From contig JALFRA010000039.1 in NCBI GenBank assembly GCA_022785125.1, forward strand, positions 1 through 64,000: a stretch of 64,000 nt of DNA, given 5' to 3'. Positions 34,274 to 43,444 of this stretch are shown here, in pieces; within the stretch, counting starts at the first letter, position 1; the number at the start of each line of letters is the position of its first letter. A program made the translations under genes and the position numbers. The notes beneath the pieces were generated by a model. It was not told the origin of the DNA and did no database searches. It saw only the letters and a list, made by a program, of their open reading frames with translations. Source of the stretch: Clostridiales bacterium (GTDB lineage Bacteria; Bacillota; Clostridia; Oscillospirales; Oscillospiraceae).

Positions 34274-35887
34274 ATGTTACATTTGAATACACAGGGCCTG
34301 CGGGATACCGCGGCCTGGGAGGCGGCGGGCATCGCCCTTCCCCGGTACCATGTGCAGACGGTGCGTAAGCGCACCTGGGAGAGCCCAGCCTGGGTCCATT
34401 TTGGCGCGGGCAACATCTTCCGGGGCTTCCTGGCCGCCGCCCAGCAGACCCTTTTGAATACCGGCGGAGCCAATACCGGTATCATTGCCGCCGAGTCCTT
34501 CGATTTTCAGATCATTGACAATGTCTATACCCCTTACGACAGCCTGAGCCTGCTGGTCCGCATGGCGGCCGACCGCCCCAATCAGATGGAGGTGATCGGC
34601 AGCGTGGCCGGGGGCCTGAAGGCCGACTGCCAGGGCCCCGACTGGGACAGGCTGGTGAAGGTATTCCAGGCTCCCACCCTGCAAATGGCCAGCTTTACCA
34701 TTACAGAGAAGGGCTACGCCCTCACCGGGCTGAAGGGTGATTTGCAGCCGGTGGTGGAGCGGGACCTGGAGAGCGGGCCCGACTGTCCCCGACACACCAT
34801 GTCCATCGCCGCCGCCCTGCTCTACCGGCGATTCCAGGCGGGGGGAGCCCCCATCGCCATGGTGAGCATGGACAACTGCGCACAGAACGGCCAAAAGCTC
34901 CAGGACGCGGTGGAGCGCATCGCCGCCGGATGGCTGGAGCGCGGTCTGGTATCTCAGGACTTCTTGACCTGGCTGACCGATAGAAGCAAAGTGACCTTCC
35001 CCTGGTCCATGATCGACAAGATTACCCCCCATCCCTCCCAGAAGGTACAGCAGGAGCTGGAGGGCCTGGGCCTGGCGGATATGACCATCAGCAAAACCAA
35101 TACCGGCACCCTCATTGCCCCCTTTGTCAACGCGGAGATTACCGAGTACCTGGTGCTGGAGGATACCTTCCCCAACGGGCGGCCAGCTCTGGAACAGGCG
35201 GGGGTATACCTCACTGACCGGACTACTGTGGAGAAGGCGGAGAAGATGAAGGTAGGCACCTGCCTCAATCCCCTGCATACCGCTCTGGCGGTGTTCGGCT
35301 GCCTGTTGGGTTACACCTCCATTGCTGCTGAGATGGGAGACGCCGACCTGAAGGCCCTGGTGGAGCATATTGCCGCCGAGAGCCTGCCGGTGGTGGAGGA
35401 CCCGGGCATCCTCAGCCCCCGTGCCTTTATTGACGAGGTGCTGAACAAGCGTTTTCCCAATCCTGCCATACCCGATACCCCCCAGCGCATTGCCGCCGAC
35501 TGTTCTCAGAAGATCCCTGTCCGCTACGGCGGAACCCTGCAGCGGTATGAAAAGCGGCCCGATCTGGACCTGTCCGGCCTGGTGTACATCCCTCTGGTGT
35601 TTGCCGGCTGGTGCCGGTACCTGCTGGGCGTGAACGACCAGGGCAGGGAGATGCCGGTGAGCCCCGATCCGCTGGCGGCTCAGCTGCAATCCTATCTGAC
35701 CGGAATCACACTGGGCCAGCCGGAGTCCTGTACCGATCAGCTTAAACCCATCCTGTCCAACGCCGCCATTTTCGGCGTGGACCTGTACCAGTCCGACCTG
35801 GGCCGGAAGGCGGAGGAGGCCTTCCGGGCCATGCTGGCCGGACCGGGCGCGGTGCGTGCCGCCCTGCGGCATTATTTATCGCTCTGA
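34274..35887 (+). CDS. uxuB: Mannitol dehydrogenase-family fructuronate reductase
   Basis: A 537-aa NAD-dependent enzyme of the long-chain mannitol dehydrogenase family. WVHFGAGNIFRGFL is the nucleotide-binding loop, and SKTNTGTLIAPFVNAEITEYLVLED and the K-x-R-x-LNPLHTALA-type region (KVGTCLNPLHTALA) form the catalytic part. With uxuA next, it most likely reduces D-fructuronate to D-mannonate. A second, distinct member of the family (uxaB) lies at 38791, which supports dividing the roles between them. Confidence 0.85.
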   Translation: MLHLNTQGLRDTAAWEAAGIALPRYHVQTVRKRTWESPAWVHFGAGNIFRGFLAAAQQTLLNTGGANTGIIAAESFDFQIIDNVYTPYDSLSLLVRMAADRPNQMEVIGSVAGGLKADCQGPDWDRLVKVFQAPTLQMASFTITEKGYALTGLKGDLQPVVERDLESGPDCPRHTMSIAAALLYRRFQAGGAPIAMVSMDNCAQNGQKLQDAVERIAAGWLERGLVSQDFLTWLTDRSKVTFPWSMIDKITPHPSQKVQQELEGLGLADMTISKTNTGTLIAPFVNAEITEYLVLEDTFPNGRPALEQAGVYLTDRTTVEKAEKMKVGTCLNPLHTALAVFGCLLGYTSIAAEMGDADLKALVEHIAAESLPVVEDPGILSPRAFIDEVLNKRFPNPAIPDTPQRIAADCSQKIPVRYGGTLQRYEKRPDLDLSGLVYIPLVFAGWCRYLLGVNDQGREMPVSPDPLAAQLQSYLTGITLGQPESCTDQLKPILSNAAIFGVDLYQSDLGRKAEEAFRAMLAGPGAVRAALRHYLSL

Positions 35888-35911
35888 CGGAGCACAAGGA
35901 GAGAGATAGTC

Positions 35912-36988
35912 ATGAAGATGACGTTTCGCTGGTATGGGAGCCAGATGGATCCTATCCCGCTGCGCTATATCAAGCAGATCCCCAACATGAGCGGTGTGGT
36001 CACCTCCCTGATGGATATGCCCGCGGGCGCCCTCTGGCCGGAGGAGCGTATCCAGGCCCTGAAGCGGGAAGTCAATGACGCGGGCCTGGAGATGGAGGTC
36101 ATTGAGAGCGTCAATGTCCATGAGGATATCAAGCTGGGCCTGCCCAGCCGGGACCAGTACATCGAAGCCTATCAGGAGACCATCCGCCGTCTGGGCAGGG
36201 CGGGGGTCAAGGTGATCTGCTACAACTTTATGCCCGTGTTCGACTGGACCCGCAGCGACCTGTTCAAGCCCAGGCCTGATGGGGCCACCGTGCTGGCCTA
36301 TGACCAGGCGGTCATTGACCGCATCACCGATCCCCAGGCCTTTGCCGACCAGATTCAGCAGGGAGCGGGGGAGTTTGAGATGGCGGGCTGGGAGCCTGAG
36401 CGCATGGCGGAGATCAAATCCCTCTTTGCCCAGTACGCCAGCGTATCCCACCAGGACCTGCGCAACAATCTGGCCTATTTCCTGAAAGCCATCATTCCCG
36501 TCTGCGAGCAGTACGACGTGAAAATGGCCATCCACCCCGACGATCCACCCTGGGACATCTTCGGCCTGCCTCGGATTTACACCAGCGGAGCGGATATCCG
36601 ACAGATCCTGGACCTGGTAGACAGTCCTTATCACTGCCTGACCTTGTGTTCCGGGTCCCTGGGCTCCAACCCCAACAACGATATTCCTGCCCTGGTGCAG
36701 GAGTTCGGCAGTCAGGGCCGCATCCCCTTCGCCCACGTCCGCAACATCAAGTTCACCGGACCCGGCCAGTTCGAGGAGGCGGCTCACTTCTCCGACGATG
36801 GCAGCCTGGACCTGTATGAGATCATGAAGGCTTACTACGACGTGGGGATGGACTTCTATGTCCGTCCCGATCACGGCCGGATGATCTGGGACGAGAAGGG
36901 AAGGGCGGGCTACGGCCTGTTCGACCGGGCGCTGGGCGCTTCTTATCTCAACGGCCTGTGGGAGGCCATTGAAAAAGACCACAGATAA
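35912..36988 (+). CDS. uxuA: Mannonate dehydratase
   Basis: A 358-aa TIM-barrel enzyme that dehydrates D-mannonate to 2-keto-3-deoxygluconate. MKMTFRWYG at the start, VCEQYDVKMAIHPDDPPWDIFGLPRI, the LCSGSLG turn and DFYVRPDHGR contain the conserved His, Asp and Cys metal ligands. RBS AAGGAGAG. Confidence 0.96.
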   Translation: MKMTFRWYGSQMDPIPLRYIKQIPNMSGVVTSLMDMPAGALWPEERIQALKREVNDAGLEMEVIESVNVHEDIKLGLPSRDQYIEAYQETIRRLGRAGVKVICYNFMPVFDWTRSDLFKPRPDGATVLAYDQAVIDRITDPQAFADQIQQGAGEFEMAGWEPERMAEIKSLFAQYASVSHQDLRNNLAYFLKAIIPVCEQYDVKMAIHPDDPPWDIFGLPRIYTSGADIRQILDLVDSPYHCLTLCSGSLGSNPNNDIPALVQEFGSQGRIPFAHVRNIKFTGPGQFEEAAHFSDDGSLDLYEIMKAYYDVGMDFYVRPDHGRMIWDEKGRAGYGLFDRALGASYLNGLWEAIEKDHR

Positions 36989-36996
36989 CAGTGCGC

Positions 36997-37037
36997 GGCG
37001 CGTCCGGCCGGGGTGAAAGCCGCGTGCCGGACGCGCC
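36997..37037 (+). other. Intra-operon hairpin
   Basis: A perfect 12-bp stem (36997-37008 with 37026-37037) followed by CCTTCTTTG. The weak T run suggests partial attenuation or an RNA end-point between uxuA and kdgA. Confidence 0.55.
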
Positions 37038-37069
37038 CCTTCTTTGTGGAGAAAACAGGAGGCATAACT

Positions 37070-37714
37070 ATGGACGCCATTTCCAAGCGCATTTCTGAGA
37101 TCGGCGTGGTGCCGGTCATCAAACTTAACCATCCCCAGGAGGACGCCGCTCCGCTGGCTCATGCCCTGTGCGCCGGCGGGGTGCCGGTGGCGGAGGTTAC
37201 CTTCCGGGCCGCCGGAGCCGCCCAGGCCATCCGCCTTATGACTGAAGCCTGCCCAGATATGCTGGTGGGGGCGGGTACCGTCCTTACCACCGATCAGGTG
37301 GACCAGGCTCTGGAGGCCGGGGCCAAATTCATCGTTACTCCCGGCCTGGACCCGGATATCGTTACCTATTGCCAGAGCAAAGGTGTGCCCGTGTTCCCCG
37401 GCTGCACCACCCCCACCGACTACCATACTGCCAATAAGCTGGGGCTGGAGGTACTGAAGTTCTTCCCTGCGGAGCAGTCCGGCGGCCTCAGCAAGATCAA
37501 GGCCATGAGCGCCCCCTTCCCCATGTTCAAGATCATGCCTACCGGCGGCATCTCCCTGAAAAACCTGAAGGAGTACCTGTCCAGCAGCGTGATCTGCGCC
37601 TGCGGCGGCTCCTACATGGTTACCGCCGATCTCATCGACAATCACAAGTGGGACGAGATCACCGCACTGTGTCAGCAGTCGGTGGCCATCGTCAAGGAGG
37701 TACGAAATGGCTAA
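37070..37714 (+). CDS. kdgA: 2-keto-3-deoxy-6-phosphogluconate aldolase
   Basis: A 214-aa class I aldolase that cleaves KDPG to pyruvate and glyceraldehyde 3-phosphate. VPVAEVTFRAAGA holds the catalytic Glu, and KFIVTPGLDPD and FPGCTTPTDYHTA surround the Schiff-base region, with the lysine in LEVLKFFPAE. ATG 37070 behind AGGAGG is the start; the frame before it overlaps the hairpin. The stop overlaps kdgK by 8 nt. Confidence 0.95.
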   Translation: MDAISKRISEIGVVPVIKLNHPQEDAAPLAHALCAGGVPVAEVTFRAAGAAQAIRLMTEACPDMLVGAGTVLTTDQVDQALEAGAKFIVTPGLDPDIVTYCQSKGVPVFPGCTTPTDYHTANKLGLEVLKFFPAEQSGGLSKIKAMSAPFPMFKIMPTGGISLKNLKEYLSSSVICACGGSYMVTADLIDNHKWDEITALCQQSVAIVKEVRNG

Positions 37715-38729
37715 AGTTGTTACATTCGGCGAGCTGATGCTTCGCCTGGCCCCCAACGGCTATTACCGCTTCTTCCAGAACGACCAGATGCAGGCCACCT
37801 TCGGCGGCGGCGAGGCCAATGTGGCGGTCTCCCTGGCCAACTACGGTCTGGACAGCGTGTATGTCACCAAGCTGCCCGCCCACGCCATCGGTCAGGCTGC
37901 CGTGGACTCCCTGCGGTACTTTGGAGTGGATACCTCCAAGATCGTCCGGGGCGGCGACCGGGTAGGTATTTACTACCTGGAGAAGGGAGCTTCCCAGCGG
38001 GGAAGCGTGTGCATTTACGACCGGGCCCACTCCTCCATTGCCGAGGCCCGGTCCGGCGACTTCGACTGGGACGCCATTTTTGAGGGGGCCGACTGGTTCC
38101 ATTTTACCGGCATTACCCCCGCCCTTGGCCCCAATCTGGTGGAGCTGTGCCGCCAGGCTTGTGAGGCGGCCAAGGCCCGGGGCGTCAAGATCTCCTGCGA
38201 TCTGAATTATCGGGGCAAGCTGTGGACCCGGGACCAGGCCCGGGTGGCTATGACCGACCTGTGCCGCTATGTGAATGTGTGCATCTCCAACGAGGAGGAC
38301 GCCAAGGATGTGTTCGGCATCGAGGCCGAGGGCAGCGATATCTATGGCGGCAAGCTGAACAAGGCGGGCTATGAGAGCGTGGCCAGGCAGCTGATGGACA
38401 AGTTCGGCTTTGAGAAGGTGGCCATCACCCTGCGTACCTCCATCTCCGCCAGCGACAACGACTGGGCCGGAATGCTGTACGACGGCAAGGATTGCTGCTT
38501 CTCCAAGGAGTACCACCTCCGCATCGTGGACCGGGTGGGCGGCGGCGACTCTTTCGGCGCCGGGCTGATCTACGCCCTGCTGTCCGGTAAGTCCTCTCAG
38601 GAAGCCATCGAGTTTGCTGTGGCGGCCTCCGCCCTGAAGCACTCGGTGGAGGGAGACTACAACCGGGTCACCGTGGCCGAGGTGGAGAAGCTGGCCGGCG
38701 GCGACGGCTCCGGTCGGGTACAGCGGTAA
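37707..38729 (+). CDS. kdgK: 2-keto-3-deoxygluconate kinase (PfkB family)
   Basis: A 340-aa sugar kinase that phosphorylates KDG to KDPG for KdgA. It begins VTFGELMLRLAPNGYYRFFQ, has the PfkB N-terminal GGGEANVAV and the C-terminal signature DRVGGGDSFGAGLIYAL with the catalytic Asp. RBS AAGGAGG lies inside the end of kdgA. Confidence 0.95.
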   Translation: MAKVVTFGELMLRLAPNGYYRFFQNDQMQATFGGGEANVAVSLANYGLDSVYVTKLPAHAIGQAAVDSLRYFGVDTSKIVRGGDRVGIYYLEKGASQRGSVCIYDRAHSSIAEARSGDFDWDAIFEGADWFHFTGITPALGPNLVELCRQACEAAKARGVKISCDLNYRGKLWTRDQARVAMTDLCRYVNVCISNEEDAKDVFGIEAEGSDIYGGKLNKAGYESVARQLMDKFGFEKVAITLRTSISASDNDWAGMLYDGKDCCFSKEYHLRIVDRVGGGDSFGAGLIYALLSGKSSQEAIEFAVAASALKHSVEGDYNRVTVAEVEKLAGGDGSGRVQR

Positions 38730-38742
38730 CAGAACAAGCATG

Positions 38743-38770
38743 GACAGCTGGACCATTTGGTCCAGCTGTC
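38743..38770 (+). other. Intra-operon hairpin upstream of uxaB
   Basis: A nearly perfect stem (38743-38755 with 38758-38770) directly upstream of the uxaB ribosome site. There is no T tract, so processing or stabilisation is more likely than termination. Confidence 0.55.
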
Positions 38771-38790
38771 TGTTTCAAAGGAGGGTCGGG

Positions 38791-40293
38791 ATGAAAACAT
38801 TGAATTATCAGGTCCTGAAGGAGAGCGGCTACACCGGCTATGTGCTGGAACGGGCGCCGGAAAAGGTGCTCCAGTTCGGCGAGGGCAACTTCCTGCGGGC
38901 CTTTGCTGACTGCTGGTTTGATCTGGCCAACGAGCGGGTGGGGTGGAACGGTAAGTGTGTGCTGGTCCAGCCCATCCCCCAGGGCCTGGCAAAAGAGATC
39001 AACGCCCAGCAGGGGCTGTATACCCTGTGCCTGCGGGGACGGGAAAACGGCCAGCCGGTGGACCGGCGGCGGGTGATCTCGGTGGTGAGCCGCTGCCTCA
39101 ACCCCTATGAAGGGGAGGACTGTCAGGCCATGCTGGAGGTGGCTGCCTCCCCGGAGCTGGAGTACATCGTGTCCAACACCACCGAGGCGGGCATCGTCTA
39201 CGACCCCGCCTGCAAGCTGGAGGATCAGCCTCCCGCCTCCTTTCCCGCCAAGCTGACCCAGGTGCTCTACCGCCGCTGGCAGGCCGGACAGCCGGGCCTT
39301 GTGATCCTGTCCTGTGAACTGATCGACAACAACGGAACGATCCTGCAGGACTGTGTGGAGCGCCACGCCGCCCAATGGGGACTGGAGGAGGCCTTCCTGG
39401 AGTGGTTGAAGGGATGTACCTTCTGCTCCACCCTGGTAGACCGCATCGTGCCCGGCCGCATCCGGGACCGGGCGGATCAGGCTGAACTGGAGGCGGAGCT
39501 GGGCTACGCCGACCCCCTGCTGGATGTAGGGGAGGTCTTCGGCGTCTGGGTCATCCAGGGGCCGGAGTGGCTGGCGGACAAGCTGCCCTTCCGTGCCGCC
39601 GGGCTCAACTGTCCGGTGGTGCCTGATGTGACCCCCTACAAGCACCGGAAGGTGCGGATACTCAATGGCGGCCACACCGGCTTTGTGCCGGGGGCCTACC
39701 TGGCGGGCTTCGATATCGTTCGGGACTGCATGGCCCACCCGGTGGTGCGGGGCTTTCTGGAGCAAATGCTCTACCGGGAGATCATCCCCACCCTGGAGCT
39801 GGACCGGACTGACCTGGAGCAGTTTGCCAAAGCGGTGGAGGACCGGTTCGACAACCCCTTTGTGGACCACGCCCTGCTGAGCATCTGCCTCAACACCGTA
39901 TCCAAGTGGCGGGCCCGCAACCTTCCCAGTCTGCTGGCCTACCAGCAGCAGACGGGACAGCTGCCACCCTGCCTCACCATGAGTCTGGCGGCAGCCATCC
40001 AGTTCTACTGCGGACACATGGAGGAATTGACCAATCAGGGACTGCTGTGTCGCCGGAGCGACGGCACAGCCTACACGGTCTCCGATGACCGGTGGGTGCT
40101 GGAGTTTTGCTGGGCCCACCGGGGGGACAGTGCCGGGGAACTGGTACAGGCCATCCTGAGCCACGAGCAGATGTGGGGCATGGACCTGACGGCAGTGGAC
40201 GGTCTGGCGGCGGCGGTAACTGTGGATATGGTAAAAATTCGGGCCGATGGGGTGCTGGCCGCATACGCCGCCTGCCTGGAGGAAAGCACATGA
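38791..40293 (+). CDS. uxaB: Tagaturonate reductase (altronate oxidoreductase)
   Basis: A 500-aa mannitol-dehydrogenase-family enzyme that reduces tagaturonate to altronate in galacturonate breakdown. VLQFGEGNFLRAFADCWFD is the UxaB form of the nucleotide-binding loop, followed by VSNTTEAGI, CELIDNNG and YKHRKVRILNGGHTGFVP. ATG 38791 follows AAAGGAGGG. Its stop overlaps uxaA by 4 nt, which confirms the galacturonate assignment. Confidence 0.93.
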   Translation: MKTLNYQVLKESGYTGYVLERAPEKVLQFGEGNFLRAFADCWFDLANERVGWNGKCVLVQPIPQGLAKEINAQQGLYTLCLRGRENGQPVDRRRVISVVSRCLNPYEGEDCQAMLEVAASPELEYIVSNTTEAGIVYDPACKLEDQPPASFPAKLTQVLYRRWQAGQPGLVILSCELIDNNGTILQDCVERHAAQWGLEEAFLEWLKGCTFCSTLVDRIVPGRIRDRADQAELEAELGYADPLLDVGEVFGVWVIQGPEWLADKLPFRAAGLNCPVVPDVTPYKHRKVRILNGGHTGFVPGAYLAGFDIVRDCMAHPVVRGFLEQMLYREIIPTLELDRTDLEQFAKAVEDRFDNPFVDHALLSICLNTVSKWRARNLPSLLAYQQQTGQLPPCLTMSLAAAIQFYCGHMEELTNQGLLCRRSDGTAYTVSDDRWVLEFCWAHRGDSAGELVQAILSHEQMWGMDLTAVDGLAAAVTVDMVKIRADGVLAAYAACLEEST

Positions 40294-41765
40294 AGCTGAT
40301 CCAGATTCAGATGGGAGACAATGTGGCGGTGGCTCTGTCCCCGGTTGAGGCGGGGGAGCAGGTAAGCGTTGGCGGATGGACTCTGACAGCGGCAGAGTCC
40401 ATCCCGCAGGGCCATAAGCTGGCGCTTGTGCCTCTGAAGCCGGGAGATCTGGTGTACAAATATAGCTGCGCCATCGGACGGGTCACCGATCCCGTACCGG
40501 CAGGCGGGTGGGTCCACACCCACAACATGACCACCAATTTGTCCCCCCACACCCACTTCTCCTACCGCCCGGCGGCCCAGGCTCTGGAGCCGGAGGAGCC
40601 GGAGCAGTTTCTGGGCTATCTGCGGCCCGATGGCCGGGCGGCAACCCGCAACGAGATCTGGGTGCTGCCCACCGTGGGCTGTGTCAATGAAATCGCAAAC
40701 CAGCTGGCAGATGACAACCAGGACCTGGTGGGGGGGAGCGTGGAGGGGCTTTACGCCTTTCCCCACCCCTATGGGTGCAGCCAGACGGGGACGGACCACG
40801 CCAACACCCGGGCCATTCTGGCGGGACTGGCCCGCCATCCCAATGCGGCGGCGGTGCTGGTGGTGGGGTTGGGATGCGAGAACCTGCAATGCAGCCAGCT
40901 GATGGAGGATCTGGGTCCGGCTTCGGAGCGGGTGAAGTTCCTGGTGTGCCAACAGGTGGAGGACGAACTGGCGGCAGGCCGGGCCTTGCTGGAGGAGTGT
41001 GCCGCCTATGCCGCTCAGTTCCAGCGCCAGCCTGTGCCGGTGAGCAAGCTGGTGGTGGGCCTCAAGTGCGGCGGTTCCGACGGCCTGTCCGGTATTACCG
41101 CCAACCCGCTGGTGGGGCGGTTCAGCGATCTGCTGGTGGCCCGGGGAGGGAGCGCCATCCTCACCGAGGTGCCCGAGATGTTTGGTGCCGAGGAGCTGGT
41201 GCTGGGCCGCTGTGCCGACGAAGGGGTGTTCCGTCAGGCGGCGGAGATGCTCCAGGGATTCCGGGATTATTTTGTCTCTCACGGCGAGAACGTCTACGAA
41301 AATCCCTCCCCCGGCAATAAGGCTGGGGGGATCACTACCCTGGAGGACAAGTCCTGCGGCTGTGTCCAGAAGGGAGGCACCGCCCCCATCGTGGGGGTGG
41401 TGCCCTACGGCGGTCAGGTAGTGCGGCCCGGATTGAATCTGCTGTGGGGTCCGGGCAACGACCTGGTTTCCACCACTGCTCTCAGCGCGGCGGGAGCCCA
41501 CTTGATCCTCTTCACCACCGGACGGGGCACGCCCTTCGGGGCGCCCGCTCCCACACTGAAGATCTCCAGCAACAAGGCGCTGGCCGCCCATAAGCCCCAG
41601 TGGATCGACTTTGATGCCGGTACCGTGGCGGAAGGGGAGAGCATTGGTCACGCGGCGCGGCGGCTGTTCCATCTGGTGCTCCGCACGGCCGGAGGCGCTC
41701 CCACCAAAAGCGAGGAGGCGGGCCGACGGGGGATCGCTATCTTCAAGAACGGTGTAACGCTGTAG
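40290..41765 (+). CDS. uxaA: Altronate dehydratase
   Basis: A 491-aa dehydratase that converts D-altronate to 2-keto-3-deoxygluconate. The N-terminal SAF domain ends near GGWVHTHNMTTNLS, and the catalytic part has GYLRPDGRAATRNEIWVLPTVGCVN, HPYGCSQTG, VVGLKCGGSDGLSGITANPL and IEGE-like acidic loops with conserved cysteines for iron. ATG 40290 overlaps the uxaB stop. It is the last gene of the operon; no strong terminator follows before pyk. Confidence 0.95.
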   Translation: MKLIQIQMGDNVAVALSPVEAGEQVSVGGWTLTAAESIPQGHKLALVPLKPGDLVYKYSCAIGRVTDPVPAGGWVHTHNMTTNLSPHTHFSYRPAAQALEPEEPEQFLGYLRPDGRAATRNEIWVLPTVGCVNEIANQLADDNQDLVGGSVEGLYAFPHPYGCSQTGTDHANTRAILAGLARHPNAAAVLVVGLGCENLQCSQLMEDLGPASERVKFLVCQQVEDELAAGRALLEECAAYAAQFQRQPVPVSKLVVGLKCGGSDGLSGITANPLVGRFSDLLVARGGSAILTEVPEMFGAEELVLGRCADEGVFRQAAEMLQGFRDYFVSHGENVYENPSPGNKAGGITTLEDKSCGCVQKGGTAPIVGVVPYGGQVVRPGLNLLWGPGNDLVSTTALSAAGAHLILFTTGRGTPFGAPAPTLKISSNKALAAHKPQWIDFDAGTVAEGESIGHAARRLFHLVLRTAGGAPTKSEEAGRRGIAIFKNGVTL

Positions 41766-41890
41766 GGCAGCGGTGAAAAATACCACATGGTAGGATAAAA
41801 AATCCTTCTTTCCAAAACAGGATAAATCAGGTAAACTATAGCCAGCTAGGTTAGGCCCCACAGGAACCACATCTGTTATGGAGGTAGGAC

Positions 41891-43324
41891 ATGAGAAAGA
41901 CGAAAATCATCTGCACCCTTGGTCCGGCGGTGGACGACGAGGAGACCCTGCGCCAGCTGATTCTCAAGGGCATGAACGCCGCCCGCTTTAACTTTTCTCA
42001 CGGCACCCATGAGACCCATCTGGCCCAGCTTACCAAACTGAAGCGGGTACGGGACGGACTGGGCGCGCCGGTGGCCACCATTCTGGATACCAAGGGCCCT
42101 GAGATCCGGGTCAAGACCTTTGAAAACAGTCCGGTGACCCTGGAGCGGGGGCAGACCTTTGTGCTCCACACCGATGATGTGCCCGGTGACCAGAACCAGG
42201 TGTCGGTGACCTATCAGAACCTGCATAACGAGGTGGGACCCGGCTGCCGTATCCTGGTGGATGACGGCCTCATTGAGCTGAAGGTGGAGCGCATCGAGGA
42301 CACTGGCATTGTCTGCGAGGTGGAGAACGGGGGTCCCCTGTCCAGCAATAAGTCCATCAACATCCCTGACGTGCCCATCCACCTGCCTTCCCTCACCGAC
42401 AAGGACCGGGACGACATCAAATTTGCCGTGGAAAACGACTTTGATTTCATCGCCGCCTCTTTTGTCCGCAAGGCCAGCGACGTGGAGGATATCCGGGCCG
42501 AGCTCCACAAGCATGAGGGGGGCGACAAGGTCCACATCATCGCCAAGATCGAGAACCGGGAGGGTGTGGACAACATCGAGGCCATTCTTGCCGCCTCCGA
42601 CGGCATCATGGTGGCCCGGGGCGACCTGGGGGTGGAGATCCCCGCTCATGAGGTGCCTGTCCTCCAGAAACAGATGATCAAGGCCGCCACCCAGAAAGGT
42701 CTGCCCGTCATCACCGCCACCCAGATGCTGGACTCCATGATCCGTAATCCCCGGCCCACCCGTGCCGAGGTGTCCGACGTGGCCAACGCCGTGTTCGACG
42801 GTACCTCCTGCGTCATGCTCTCCGGCGAGACTGCCTCCGGCAAGTATCCGATTGAGACTCTGGAGACCATGGTGGCCACCGTCACCGCCGCGGAGGAGGC
42901 CATCGACTACTGGGGACGGTTCCGGGAGCGCAACCTGCTGCCTGAGATCAGCGGCATTAGCGATGCCATCACCCATACCTGCTGCCTGACTGCTATGGAT
43001 TTGAAGGCCACCGCCATTCTGGCCCCCACCAAGTCGGGCTATACCGCCAAGGTGATCTCCCGCTTCCGGCCTGGCTGCGGCATCATTTCCCTCACCCAGA
43101 GCGAATCTACCCGCCGCCAGCTGGCCATCTCCTGGGGCGTGTATCCCTTCCTGTCCGGCGAGGTGGATTCCACCGACCGGATGTTCTCCCTGGCTGTGGA
43201 TGTGGCGCGGAAGGAAGGGGTGGTGAAGCCCGGCGAGACGGTGGTCATCACCGCCGGCGTGCCTCTGGGCAAGTCGGGCACCACCAACCTCATCAAGGCC
43301 CAGGTGGTGGAAGAGGGCCTGTAA
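41891..43324 (+). CDS. pyk: Pyruvate kinase
   Basis: A 477-aa glycolytic enzyme making ATP and pyruvate from PEP. MRKTKIICTLGPAVDD, TILDTKGPEIRV, the active-site IIAKIENREGVDNI, the MVARGDLGVEIP loop and TATQMLDSMI are intact. It lacks the extra C-terminal phosphotransferase-like domain found in Bacillus pyruvate kinases. RBS GGAGGTAGG. A weak TAAACT box near 41834 may be its -10. Confidence 0.97.
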   Translation: MRKTKIICTLGPAVDDEETLRQLILKGMNAARFNFSHGTHETHLAQLTKLKRVRDGLGAPVATILDTKGPEIRVKTFENSPVTLERGQTFVLHTDDVPGDQNQVSVTYQNLHNEVGPGCRILVDDGLIELKVERIEDTGIVCEVENGGPLSSNKSINIPDVPIHLPSLTDKDRDDIKFAVENDFDFIAASFVRKASDVEDIRAELHKHEGGDKVHIIAKIENREGVDNIEAILAASDGIMVARGDLGVEIPAHEVPVLQKQMIKAATQKGLPVITATQMLDSMIRNPRPTRAEVSDVANAVFDGTSCVMLSGETASGKYPIETLETMVATVTAAEEAIDYWGRFRERNLLPEISGISDAITHTCCLTAMDLKATAILAPTKSGYTAKVISRFRPGCGIISLTQSESTRRQLAISWGVYPFLSGEVDSTDRMFSLAVDVARKEGVVKPGETVVITAGVPLGKSGTTNLIKAQVVEEGL

Positions 43325-43342
43325 ACGCCATGTCCCTTGAAC

Positions 43343-43374
43343 AAAACCGGGTGCGCTTCGGCGCACCCGGTTTT
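43343..43374 (+). terminator. pyk terminator
   Basis: A perfect 14-bp stem (43343-43356 with 43361-43374) capped by a TTCG tetraloop and ending in TTTT. Confidence 0.93.
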
Positions 43375-43379
43375 CTGCC

Positions 43380-43429
43380 TTGACAAAAAGGGGAGTGAGC
43401 CGTTATAATAAAACATACCAGCGGTATGT
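43380..43429 (+). promoter_or_regulatory. tetR promoter with palindromic operator
   Basis: TTGACA (43380-43385), an 18-nt spacer and TATAAT (43404-43409) form a near-consensus promoter. The palindrome ACATACC-AGC-GGTATGT (43413-43429) covers the start point, indicating autorepression by the TetR protein encoded next. Confidence 0.85.
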
Positions 43430-43444
43430 AAAAGGAGGGGCACC

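Noticed and set aside
35876..37756. 626-codon - strand frame opposite uxuA and kdgA
   Set aside because: Antisense of two clearly identified enzymes, with no ribosome site or recognisable domain.
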